A stretch of 64,000 nucleotides of DNA from Trachythela sp. YZ-2020 (lineage: Eukaryota > Cnidaria > Anthozoa > Malacalcyonacea > Clavulariidae), in assembly GCA_016169945.1 (NCBI GenBank), contig JADLSH010000249.1:3682001-3746000 (forward strand). The letters are read 5' to 3'. Positions 10,141 through 22,480 of this stretch are shown here, piece by piece; the first letter of the stretch is position 1; the number at the start of each line of letters is the position of its first letter. A program made the translations under genes and the position numbers. The notes beneath the pieces are model-generated. The model was given only the letters and a program-made list of their open reading frames with translations. It was not told where the DNA came from and searched no databases.

Positions 10141-10470
10141 TAGCTATCTGACAACAAAATCTTGGTAATAATGTTGACAAATTATATTCATAGATCAATT
10201 TTTTTCACATTTTGATATACGAGATTAAATAGAAGCTAAAGCCTGGTCATATGAGTGAGATAAGGAAACTAGACAAAACTGCACACAGAAAGGGTGCAGT
10301 GAATTGGGCAACATAAATGTCGGCATAAGCACAAGCATAAGCTAAGCACAAGCCTGTAAGCATAAGCTAAGCCTGAACAAAAGACATTTCAAAAGAAAAT
10401 TCTTCCCGCTTTGTCTTTTTTAGCCCTAGAGGGAAAGTTTTCTTTTGCATTCCTGCTTATGCTTATCTTA

Positions 10471-10757
10471 GGCCTAGTTTATACGTCGAATTTCAGTCGA
10501 ATTTAGTTCGTCGAATTTCAGTCAAGTCATTATATCCGAAGAAAATTCGACGTATAAATTTATTAAATCCGACGGGATGCATTAAATGCGACGAATTTTG
10601 CGACATGATCAGTCGTGTAATGCGACCGAAACGCGACACTGATTTATAATTCGACGTCTAAACTGCACGCAACACTTCCGTCGAATTTCCGTCGCATAAT
10701 TGTCACATTAAATTCGACGAATTAAATTCGACCGAAATTCGACGTATAAACTAGGCC
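10471..10757. mobile_element. MITE with long inverted repeats, TTA target duplication
   Basis: The ends are inverted copies: GGCCTAGTTTATACGTCGAA at the left and the reverse complement at the right, continuing inward with more inverted TCGAATTT-rich sequence. TTA flanks both sides (10468-10470 and 10758-10760). Three-base TWA duplications are typical of PIF/Harbinger elements, so a Harbinger-type non-autonomous element is the best guess. It encodes nothing. Confidence 0.75.
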
Positions 10758-10762
10758 TTAAT

Positions 10763-10997
10763 AGGGAGTTTAAGCTTCACGTTTGAGGGCAACGGCAAAC
10801 GGCAGAGTCGAATTTTCTTGGCAGAATTTTCGCTTAACTTCTTCGCTACATATTTTCTTTCTTATATCAAAAGAATCATCATACATTACAGTTTTAAAAT
10901 AGCAAGTTCATTTTCCCTTTAATGCCTTATAGCACAAAACTTTTCTTCGCCTGGCGTTTGTCGTTTGACGTATGAACGCGAAGCTTAAACTCTCTAA
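10763..10997. mobile_element. MITE with AGTTTAAGCTTC ends
   Basis: The left end GGGAGTTTAAGCTTCACGTT is matched at the right, inverted, as GAGAGTTTAAGCTTCGCGTT. Both arms then carry a diverged GCAAACGGC / GACAAACGCC stretch. It directly abuts the previous MITE. The target duplication is unclear because both flanks are AT-rich. Confidence 0.65.
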
Positions 10998-11006
10998 TAA
11001 CCCATC

Positions 11007-12080
11007 TAAACATTTCTGCGCCCAAATACGTAAATACGAAAGTAGACCTAGAGGCCAGTTTACACTATATACACTCAAAATGTGCATAACATAATCTTAT
11101 TACTAGAAACTTGTAATAAAAAGAAAATCGTTACAACGAGGACTAAAGCCGGTTTTCCACTTGCGATTTTTTTCGCGCGAAGCGAATTTTTCATTTGTCT
11201 TTGGTCTCTCAACTGGAACCATGTGGAACTAATTGGATAAAGACAAAAGAAAAATTCGCTTCGCGCGAAAAAAATCGCAAGTGGAAAACCGGCTTAACGC
11301 CTATATGTGAGTAGTCACATAGTATGGTACGGCACTAACCCTCCAGCTATTCGAAAACAGCACTGACACTCAAGGGAAGCTCAGATTGAACCTCCACTCT
11401 TTGAGTGTGAGTGTGAGTAAGCTTTTAGAATACAGGCGTTAGACTTAATTGTGTATACTAGACTGCTAATATAATAGTTGCTTACCATACATCAGTAAAT
11501 AAGGCCACCCTAGAAGATTTAGTATGTTTAGTTTAAATTAACTGCACTTGTTGAGAATTAACAAGGCTTAAATTGTCATGATATTCACTTTGGCACATAC
11601 TGAAACATTTATTGGAAACGGATTTAGGCCATGTTTGGACGCGTTACAAATAATATATCTTCAATATAATTATAATAGTATAAATATTATAGACTGTAAT
11701 TCGGCCCTTTAAGGGAGATAGAGGTTTGCTGAGGGTCGACTGAATATTGAAAATACAAAGTCATGCAATGGAATCTAATGCACTTGCAATAGAAAGAGAA
11801 TCGTATAGATGTATTTTCCAGAGTTTTGCAAATGAATTTTGAATCTTTTCGTCAATTTAGACGAAATATTGTTCTTGACTAATAACCTGCATGTAATATT
11901 TGCTAGGATGACTTAAAATATACAAAAGTAGAACGATAATAAACACACAACACCATGCAAGCTTAAATTAATTAATAAATGTTATGATTGCAATGTTTAC
12001 AATCTACATTTGGAAGGCAAAGTTCGTCCAGTGGCTTGCACGACCGTAAAAATTGTATGACTATAAGATGTCGTACTTTT
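11007..12080 (+). repeat. diverged block repeat, copy 3, interrupted
   Basis: It matches copy 1 at 9293-9905 from AACATTTCTGCGCCCAAATA to AATCTACATTTGGAAGGCAA. Between about 11093 and 11530 it has roughly 430 extra bases, which include the MITE at 11147. No gene is evident. Confidence 0.7.
11147..11294. mobile_element. 148-bp palindromic MITE, TAA target duplication
   Basis: The element is almost entirely an inverted repeat: AGCCGGTTTTCCACTTGCGA at the left with the exact complement at the right, and the match continues through TTTTTTTCGCGCGAAGCGAA. TAA flanks both sides (11144-11146 and 11295-11297). A PIF/Harbinger-type non-autonomous origin is inferred from the TWA duplication. Near identity of the arms suggests recent activity or strong hairpin constraint. 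Confidence 0.85.
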
Positions 12081-13347
12081 GTGTTTAAATTAGCTGAGAT
12101 CAAAATGTTGAAAAAATAGATTAATGTGTCAATTTTGAATTTTGAAATTATATACAAGGTAACAATCACCCCACCACCATCTCTCATCTTTCCCACTACA
12201 GGTCAATATTGCTACCATGCAGAATGATCACAGTTCGAACTTTACCTAGTTACCACTGTTCTTCAGATTTTATTTAAGATAGCTGACTACGGACCACAGA
12301 ATACAGCTAAGAATTTGCGCATGGACTGGGTTGAGTTGGGTTGCCGTCTCTAAAGGGATCGGCTGGAACTTTAAAGTAGAACAACGCGACTCATCCATGG
12401 TATGAAAAGATTTCTAATTCTTCTACTTGTAGTACAAGTTATTTTAAGGATTTTAAAACGTCCGTAGACAGGCTATAGGGTTCAACTAATACGCAGGTAA
12501 TATACCAGAAACATTTGAGTACGCTAAGTTTCAAAATTCAAAGAACACTATATCAATAGTAATAAACAAACAAGACAAAAAATCCTATTGCATAGTTTCC
12601 ACTCCTTACCTGGCGGCCATTTTGACTTTAGCCCGCGATCCAATGCAGGTCAGCGGTTCACTTCATGAACGTAGGTCGATTTCACGTTGACGAAAAAAAC
12701 GAAGAATGTGCACAGAAAATTAGGGAATCTCAACACTGGACCTTACGGCCAGTGTAATTATGTGGGTGAAGTGCAGATAAAACATAACTTCGTTTTCAAT
12801 ATACGGTATGATGCTAACTATAGTTTACTTTAACTACATTTTTATACAATCGACCCCAGACTGTTAGACAACAAAAGCCCGCCTACTGTATTATAATAAA
12901 CGACTGAAAATGCATGGCAAAATATCTCTGTTTCTTTGTGAAACGTCTTCAAACTTAGCTTTACAACTACCAGATATAACTTCACCATTTTTACAAATAG
13001 TTATTAGCAATTACAGACTTCCGGCATTATTTCGACAAATATTAAAGGTTTTAAAACAAACGTCTATATTACAAAATAAATAAAAATAACAGGGCCCATT
13101 TCCATTTTGCTTTCCACACACCGTGTGGTACAAAATATTTTATCATTGACATGTTCAACATACTTTTCCTTTTGCCGTATAGAGACAAAAAGCACAAGTT
13201 TGAAAATGTATAATATACGGCTCCAGCTAACCTCGTTGTGGTATATTTGTTCATGATAAATCTTGGCATTGTTATATATAACAGTTTTCAACACAGGTTA
13301 TGTAAAATACATCGTGCATACATACATGTCAAAACTAACAATTTCAG
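12081..13347. other. non-coding stretch
   Basis: AT-rich sequence without a convincing gene. The short frames at 11972-12196 and 13064-13294 (-) have no recognisable motifs and biased composition. Confidence 0.5.
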
Positions 13348-13457
13348 GACTTGTCAGAACACGAACAATTCCTGGTCAACAAATATTTAACAACCAAAGT
13401 GCAACTCCTGATACTCAAAATGACATGTTTGTTCAACTCGCAGGACTAACCAAATAA
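13348..13457 (+). CDS. possible terminal exon of an upstream gene
   Basis: A pyrimidine-containing acceptor (AACAATTTCAG) is followed by an open stretch ending in TAATAA. It reads LVRTRTIPGQQIFNNQSA and then TPDTQNDMFVQLAGLTK. The composition is protein-like and unlike the surrounding AT-rich DNA, and the double stop is suggestive. No upstream exon was found in the window and I do not recognise the protein. Confidence 0.25.
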
Positions 13458-13605
13458 TAATTAGTAAGCGCGAGTCAGGTGTTTACAAGGCTTCAAAATT
13501 GCGCAAACAAATTTTGTCACACAAGAGATCATAAAAGGCATCGGCTTGTCTCTTTCTTGCCATTCTCTTCTGATCTCTCCTCAGAGTCTTCATCAAGAGC
13601 AAGAT

Positions 13606-13665
13606 ATGATGAATTTCTGGTGGACATATTTTGCGACTGTTTTCCTTATATTGTCCTGCAAGGCG
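13606..13665 (+). CDS. gene A exon 1: signal peptide
   Basis: [20 protein letters not shown] is a short N-terminus followed by a hydrophobic core and a small-residue end, a classic secretory signal. The donor GTAGGT follows at 13666, phase 0. An in-frame ATG lies upstream at 13546, but the 20 residues it would add are polar and would bury the signal, so the double ATG at 13606 and 13609 is preferred. Gene B has an equivalent exon at 56857. Confidence 0.7.
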
Positions 13666-16600
13666 GTAGGTGTCTTTAAATATATTCAACCCTCTTACAG
13701 TATAGTTCGGACTTTAACTATAATTGTAATTGAATCGATCTTAGACAGTTATATAGATTAACACATTTTGCACGGACGAGTCGATTGAAGTTTTTGAAAA
13801 GTCGTATCTTTTTGTCTTGAAACTATACGTACAATGTCAATGATTAAATAGCAACTGCTCTATAAGAATGACGTATAAAGCTCTATGAACAAGGTTAATT
13901 TCGTTTGTTTACGATCGTAAACGTACAAGATTTGTCGCTCCGTCTAGTTATAAGTTGAGTGCTATAAAGTCTGTGCGCTCGAGTGCATGCATGATAAAAC
14001 GGTATGTTTACCAGGTATAGTTGTATATATGCATGTCATGCATTACCCCACTTAGTGACGAGACGAGACTGAAATGTTTAAATGACAACAAATTTCTAGT
14101 ACTTAGAATCGCAGCTTAATCACCCCAAACACCATGCATGCAGCTCGTAGATTATGTCAGACATGCTTCGAAACACGCGTTGTGGTAGGCGTATTTTTCC
14201 CTTTTCTCCGACCTGCTTTGTGGTTCTTTAAATTTCTGCCAGAAATTTGTTCTCTCAAACTCTGCTAAGCTCATGCAAGAGTTCAATGTTGAGTTATATA
14301 GCTGAAAACGCATTATGGCAGCAGATCAAGTGTCCACATGATGTCGGCCTTGATTGTATGTACTATTTAAAAAAAGAGCAGGAGTGTTTTATCAGATATA
14401 AAACGCGAGGCGAAGCCGAGTGTTTTATATCTGATAAAACACGTTCTGCGAGTGTTTTGAATAGCTTAAAAACCGATCACCTTTTGGTAAGTTCGTTGGC
14501 ATAGTAATTAGTTGGCATGTCTAAGCCGAGAAAATTGAAGCTAAAGTTTATGACGAGACGAGACTGAAATGTTTAAATGACAACAAATTTCTAGTACTTA
14601 GAATCGCAGCTTAATCACCCCAAACACCATGCATGCAGCTCGTAGATTATGTCAGACATGCTTCGAAACACGCGTTGTGGTAGGCGTATTTTTCCCTTTT
14701 CTCCGACCTGCTTTGTGGTTCTTTAAATTTCTGCCAGAAATTTGTTCTCTCAAACTCTGCTAAGCTCATGCAAGAGTTCAATGTTGAGTTATATAGCTGA
14801 AAACGCATTATGGCAGCAGATCAAGTGTCCACATGATGTCGGCCTTGATTGTATGTACTATTTAAAAAAAGAGCAGGAGTGTTTTATCAGATATAAAACG
14901 CGAGGCGAAGCCGAGTGTTTTATATCTGATAAAACACGTTCTGCGAGTGTTTTGAATAGCTTAAAAACCGATCACCTTTTGGTAAGTTCGTTGGCATAGT
15001 AATTAGTTGGCATGTCTAAGCCGAGAAAATTGAAGCTAAAGTTTATGTAAATCAGGAGTAAATCACATATAAAACCATGATACGGTCATGATTTTTCTTT
15101 GTGTTTTCCTCATGAATTATTAATGAGTTTTTTAAAGTTATATAGACAAACTGTTCGGGTAAAACGCGCATCATAAATCCCATGTTAAATAATTATCCGG
15201 TTGTAATTTTGTTATACCATTAAACGACCTCTATATAGACTACGCTATCAAGTTGTAGCCTAGGACGTGAAAAACTATCATGGAGCTAATTGCATAAACT
15301 GCATGAGTTGTGTTCCCTATGAATTTAGGTAACATTAAATTTTAAATTGAAACTCAAAAACTTTTATTCTCTTGACTTTTGTATAGCTAATAATATTTCC
15401 TACACTATGATTAGTAAATTTTAACACATTAACCTGTGATATTGTATTTTATATTCTATTAAGGACCTCGCTGAAAATCGCTGTTTGTTAGTTGGGCACC
15501 CCCATAAAATATCATTATATATAATAGTAATAATTGCATATTTCGTACAAGGTCGCTCATTCGCACGAAATATCTCAACTTGTTTCCACAAAAAAGGAAA
15601 AGAAAAACAATTGCACTCAAGGGCCAAGGCAGTGCAACAAATATAGGAAACGCTAGATCCACGCAATTACGTATTGATTTGGACTAGTTTCAAAAATAAA
15701 ACTTAGTTAAATACTAGCCTTATTCATGCTGAATAACACTATTATACTATACAAATTAAACGTCTTTTCAAGTACAGAAAGCGCTATTTTGTCCAGTGTT
15801 AATACAGGAATATACCTTATAGTAAATTATATCAAATTTTTAACATTTCGCTCGTTATAATGTACCGGCTGTATAACTAGGAGCAGTTGCAAAAATTGCG
15901 CAAATATGGGCCCTGCGGTTGGAATCAAACCTACCCCCTGCAAGCTACAGAGTCCAGCAACCGAGAGCAAGTGACAAGTTCGTATATATTAATATGTGCA
16001 CGCCGGTTACAATCCCCGGCATTCGATAGAGTCAAACTGAAAGTACTCTTCATTTGCAAACAATGTGGAAATATTGTTTGAACCGTATTTATAAAATACT
16101 TTTCCTTCGTTAAAAGCAATTTTTGTTCATCTTGGAGTAAAAGTAAACATCACCGCCAACACTAACTTATATTATTTAATACTAGGGTCTAATTATCATA
16201 AATGACTCCGATCCCGGACAATGTGACCAGAGCAACCACGGTGCGCAAGTGTTGGTTCTAGATCGAGAAAATAACGAAAAAATTTTGATTTGTGCCAAGA
16301 ATGAAGGCGTGTACCAATGGACAACCGCAGGAGGTTTGTACTACGCAAACATTGTGCATATACATACAAACACACCCCCACACCACAAAGAAAAATCGGC
16401 TGTAGCAGCTATATGAAGATTAACAGTAGAGAATTAGTTAGTAGAGAGTTAATTACCAAGGAGGGTTATAGTTAAAATTTACCACTGCGAGAATACATGT
16501 CTTCAAGTATTAAAGCCATGAAGCCCATTATTCCAAAAATACAGTATCATCAATTACGAATTAATACAAATATGCAGTAGCTAGAAATACAAATACACAT

Positions 16601-19600
16601 ACACACCACAAAAAGGCCAGCACCAAACCTGGATAACCGCAGAACAGAAAGAATATCGTTAAATTGGAATGTTAACATACAAATATAGCCTCTCTCCAAG
16701 TATTAAATTCCAATAAATTTAGACTTAGTCCAATAAGGAATGCATACAAAAATAGCTTAACTAAGTCTAAGATGCCTTGAAATTTGATAAGCCCTGACAT
16801 GTATGTACATACTGTATGCGTGGAGATAATCAACAAGGTGTTTGCTCATGTGTCTGCATGCTTTTGAATACAAGACAATGCCAAGAAAAATGGTTTACCG
16901 ATTTTCCAACCATTACACCTGATTCATAATTGTTTATTCTCTTTACTTTGATATATTATTTTTTCCTTTTCTATTTTTTACTGGAAACATGTGCAAAAAT
17001 ATGTGTATAGATTGGCTTCAGTTACCAACAGTAGGACAATGACCAATTCTAATTAATCATAGCAAAATTATATAGGTCAGTATTATAGAACCCATTAAGA
17101 ATAAACAGATATAGGGAAAAGCCTATATCATCGAAATTGTATTACGAATATGATATTTGTAATTCGCTTGTTTTTTCACCTCATGCAGTGGGGTAACGAA
17201 AACTAACGAAGAAAGACTGGGTTTTCATGAGGTGATTGACATTAACTAGTAGCGGAGGAGGCGGATGCAACGGGCTCCCTTTGGGGCCCTTATCTGTCGA
17301 GGGCCCTTAGTTCATGCCCTAAGTCTATGTTATGATTACGGTCTAATCTGAGTATCATAGAAAAAAGAAGGTATTCCATACTAGTCTTGCAAGGCAGTTC
17401 ATCTCCTTAATACATTCTGGAAAACGTGTATCTTAGTAAATCCCCATCGTATGTTGACATGCTATTAGGGTCATACATAGTGAGCAAATAATATAATATA
17501 GTACGTTTTCATCTTAGGTGACAATCCAATTGGTGAGCTTTTTAGCCCTGGCTTTGATTGTTCGAAAATATTGGATTATAATCCTGAGGCAAAGGATGGA
17601 ATGTATTGGATCCACCTCGGTGGCTATTATCCTAAACAAGTAAAAAATAGTATTTTAATTAATTATAAGATTTTGCTGATAATTGCACGTTCCGTGATGG
17701 CATTCATGTTGGTAGATTTACAGAAAAGTATAATTATTTTTCATTGAATTTGGCACCGACATATCAGCTCACTCCAAAAACCATCAAATAGGAAACTTAA
17801 ATTTGGTGAAAAGATATACTCGAAATTTAATGACCAAAATATTAACAACATCATTTGTTTTTTAGGTGTATTGTGATATGACCACGGATGGTGGTGGTTA
17901 TATCTTAGCTGGAAGGAAAAACAGCTCTGTAACATGGACAGTACCATCAAATGACATTCCTGTTGAGCCATATGGTGACCCACACTGGGCTAGTAACCTT
18001 GGAGACGCTCCAATCCTTGACTTCAGAGTTCAGATAGCGACAGAAGAAGATATTCAACAGACAAAAGCTGACTGGTTAGTTAAATTTTCGACATCAAGTT
18101 TGATTATAGGAGTGAAAAACAAATTGAAAATTTGACATTATTTCCTATTTTCAGGTCATTTAGACTGCAATCTGAACGTCCTCTAAAACAACTGATGATA
18201 GATGACCAAGGATGTTCTCAGGATCAACCAGGAATTGGAAACATAGCATATGTGAAAGATATACAGACTGAAACTATTGTATCTACAGGATATCGTTGTT
18301 CTGTTTTTGGAAAATATCAACACCCATTGACGGGTTTTGGATGGGTAGGTATAAATTATGGTATAGATTTTGTTAGTTTGTAAGTAATATATGCAGCATG
18401 TGCGGCAGTGTTGAATAAGATACAATAATGAGTTGAAGGCAGTGGGTTATATTATAAGACTTGGGGTATATTAGGACTATAATTAAAGGACAAATCGTGC
18501 TTGACCTCTGCCAAACTTATTTAAAACTGGAAAAAATTAGTAATACACGGTTAACTCGTTCAAGTAGAGGAGTAAATTTGAAAATACCAATGAAGAAGAA
18601 TACCTTTCAGGACAGAGATTCGAAATTATTCAACTCACTTCCCTTTGACATTCGAAACGAGACAAACTATTTTTTCTTTTGTTTCCCAAGTTAAGAACCT
18701 TTTTATGAATCAGCTAGAGTAGTGATACATTATCTCTCTCAATACATACTAATCCTATTCATATTTTTACGTGTATAATATCTGTAATATTAATAATTGT
18801 TATCCATAGAACTAATCATCTAATATCTAATTAATATGCATGTATTTCCAAATGTAGAGCTTCTCTGTAGAGCTGTTGGAATAAAGTCATTATTATTATT
18901 ATTATTATTATTAAACGTATTGGTAACCTTACTCTATCCCTTACAAAGTGGCGTGACTCCTATAGGCTATGACCGGCAGGAGCTGGAGAGAGATGTCCGA
19001 AAGGGCTCCTGGAGAGAGCTCACGTGCCTTAATATAAGACAGGATGTGTCTGGGTTACCTTTTATAAGAGAGAAATTGTCTATAGTCCTTTTGGAAACTT
19101 TACGAAACTTAATTATTCAGATTTAAATAAATACTTTAATGCATGGAGATCCTGGGTGCATCTTGTCCGACGTACGCTTGGGCCAGGTGGAGGATCGTTT
19201 CTGTTATCTTAAAGTCAAGCCACTCCTCTTACCCCCAGAAGTGCACAAAATATGATAAAAACATTATTGAAAACGTTTAGCGAGCTGTCTAAAATTAAAT
19301 CAAATTCATAGTTGCAATATTGTGATAATGTACGTTTTAGCACAAGATGAACTCTTGCTTAAATAAACCGTGTAGAAGTGGATTCGCGTATTGGGATCAC
19401 CCACTAGGGGGGAAAGTCCAAGTGGATTTTCATGGATCGTTCAGGTAAAACGTCTGTCAGTGTAATACATGCATGTTCCTATTGTTTTGATTATTTCCTC
19501 AAAGAAGTTTAATTATAATATTGCTCGCCTCTGTGTTAATAGAAAACACTTGCATGCGTGGACAGAGGTTTGGCTGTTTTGAGACGCATAATTTCGTAGA

Positions 19601-22440
19601 CCCAACCTCGATGTGCTAGTTAAAAAATACTCCAGATGGAAATCCAGTCGACTCGAATGTTTCTTTCTTGGACGTTTTTTTAATATAATACAGTGAATAT
19701 AGTTCACGAATCATTATTATGCCCTTAGATAGACTGCATGTTGATTTATAGTCCATATCTTTACTATAGTTTTAGTGCCTCGGGTAATCATTCAGGAGTA
19801 AACCATGATGCTACTGCACTAGTTGGTTGTTCATCAAATCAAGTAAGAGCTAGTTTGGGTGGTAGAGGAATTGCAGACAGGGGGTAAAAAGTGTATCATA
19901 ATTGAGGAGAGGGTGGCAGACATTACTTTTTGCGGACAAAATTGGCGTAGTTTTGATGTGGTTGGGCGTGATCAATGCTGTGTTATCTTGAGAAATTTTA
20001 CGAAATAAAAATTTTGCCGACAGGTCAACATAGGTCCCCCAACCCCTTCGCCACGTGTGATTTCTTCAACAAAATTGACTAGACTAAATATAACGTAACT
20101 ACAGGCTGAAAGAGCACCTCAAAATAGTATGGAATTCAAAGTTTAACGATATTTAGATAAACTGGTTTAAATACAGAAAGCTTTTAATAATTGCCAATAC
20201 TCCCGGAATGTGTAGAGTTTGAAGGAAAATTGGGACGTTCATTGGGTCCTTTCTCCCTATAAGTTCAAAAGAGGTCGTATACTGCCTATTGCGAGTCAAT
20301 GGGAAACTATTGTAACCATGTTGTAAACATGTGGATATCAGAGTACCCATGTCGAAGCTTGCAACGAAAGAGTATAGAGATATTTCAGATTGATCGGAAC
20401 TAGGCAAATACAATCAGAAAACTGCATATTGCAGGTTTGAACTCTGGTCCCTAAGTACTGTTAAAGGACTAATCACTGACTGCGTTGCCTCACCGAATTT
20501 ATACTTATGAGTATTCTTCTCTTATTTATGAGGTATGTTGCGGATGTTTTGGTCCCGTTGGCGGTACGGGTGATTACTGTAGTCCTGATTGTACTGCAAA
20601 AAATGGCGGAACTGTGAAAAAGCAGACTTACACATGGTTCTGGGTGAGGACATCCCTTCCGAAACGTGTTTGGAGCAGGTGTATGGAATACAAAGTGAAG
20701 AATGAAAATGGCGACATGATCTCGTACAGGTTATTGGATGGAAATACCACACCTGAAAAGGTGACAGTAATAGACAACTTTCAAATATGGCTGTTGATCT
20801 AAAACGTATATATAACTTGAAATCATTTCCGAAATATTTAACAGTTATTCGTCGAAGACGAGGTGAATGTCAGTGAATAAAAACCGAGACGAAGTCGAGG
20901 TTTTTATTCGCCGATATTCACCGAGCCTACGGCGAATAATTGTTTTAGTAAAATTACATAGGTAATTATTTGGAAAAAAATAAAAAATGCACATTTCAAA
21001 AATATTTTAATTGAATATTTACGCCTTAGGCTTAAAAACGCTTTAGGTGATTATCGCGTATTAATCCGAGGTAGCGCAACCAATCAGCGTTGAGAATTTT
21101 CAGTAATCACCCACGTAATTTTACTAAATAGTATTGTTTGTTTTTCTCAGTAGTGCATGTGGGAATAACTTTTGGTTTCTATGCATTATGAAATCGAATC
21201 AATTCCTCAAAGTATAATTGCTGAAAGTCCTATCCAGAAATCAAACCCAAGATCTCTAAACATGGTTTCCGTATAGCGTACGGTCGGTACGTTTGATTTA
21301 CCAATATAAAGTCCTAATTATGTGTAGAAACGTTCGCTGACCAAGAAAGAGTTATATTTGTTGCAACATTAAAGACAATGGACTGTGCATGGTCTTTGAA
21401 ATCAGTGGATAAAGATAAAATGGGTTTAAAACCTCGCGAACAATACGATATAGAATAGGGTTGTCATTAGCGTCAAGATTAAAGATAAACATACTCGTAG
21501 GCGAAACTTGAGGATTTTCAGAGATTTGCACATGCCCTACATCATGGTTATAATACTTGAAGCTGTATATTTTTCATATTTTTGCAGGGTCCCTGCCCTA
21601 AGGATGAAGCTTTGTTAATTGACGGTGTAAGTAGTCCGTTAAGATTTTATTTTGCTCTGAAGGATTAGTGCTTGCGAGCTTGTGTTTTATTTACATCTTA
21701 CAACACAGGGTTCCCAATTTTTCCAATTTTTACATACCCATTTATATCGCTCACTCATAGTTTCGATCACAATCACACACTGCACCAACTGCCAGGGCTA
21801 TAGATTCGTTTTCCTCTCTTTAGGTTGTCGTAGTTCCAGATGCCGAGACAGCGAAGAAAGTGCCTGGGATTCCTGGATTGCTTAAATATCGTAAAGATAA
21901 CAAGGAACTCTATGTTAGAGCAAATAATACTTGGGAAGTAATCGCACCGGAAAAAAAGGTATTCTAACATTTGTTACAAATTCATACAGGAAATTTCAAG
22001 TAATGTGGTTACTTGAATTATCCGAGAATAATACGTCATCGATTCGCCACTCAGCAAGTGCTTTTGCTGACTTGCAGCACTTGCTGAGTGGCGAATCGAT
22101 GACGAATAGCGCTTACGCAAAAACAATATAGAGATGACTTTCTGTATAGTATTCTGTGATCAAACTATCATTTGAGTAGAATCGCCTGAAGATCGCTTTG
22201 AAAGAGGCGTGAAACACTGTGTAGCGGTGAATATATTTTAAGATTAAGCTACTATATTTTGCTCTTTCATATTCTGTTATTGAGCACTCTTCGTTCTGCT
22301 ACGGACAACGAAAAATTGTATATATATATATATGCAGATTGTACTATACAATATATATATATATATGAGAGAATGTTCTCGAGTGATGTACGACACTGCG
22401 GTCTGGAAATTATGAAATACATCACTCGAGAACATTCTCT

Positions 22441-22480
<40 letters not shown>

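Noticed and set aside
14247..14999. Two identical 85-codon open frames
   Set aside because: They are identical because of the tandem duplication, cross the hairpin repeat and have no protein-like pattern.
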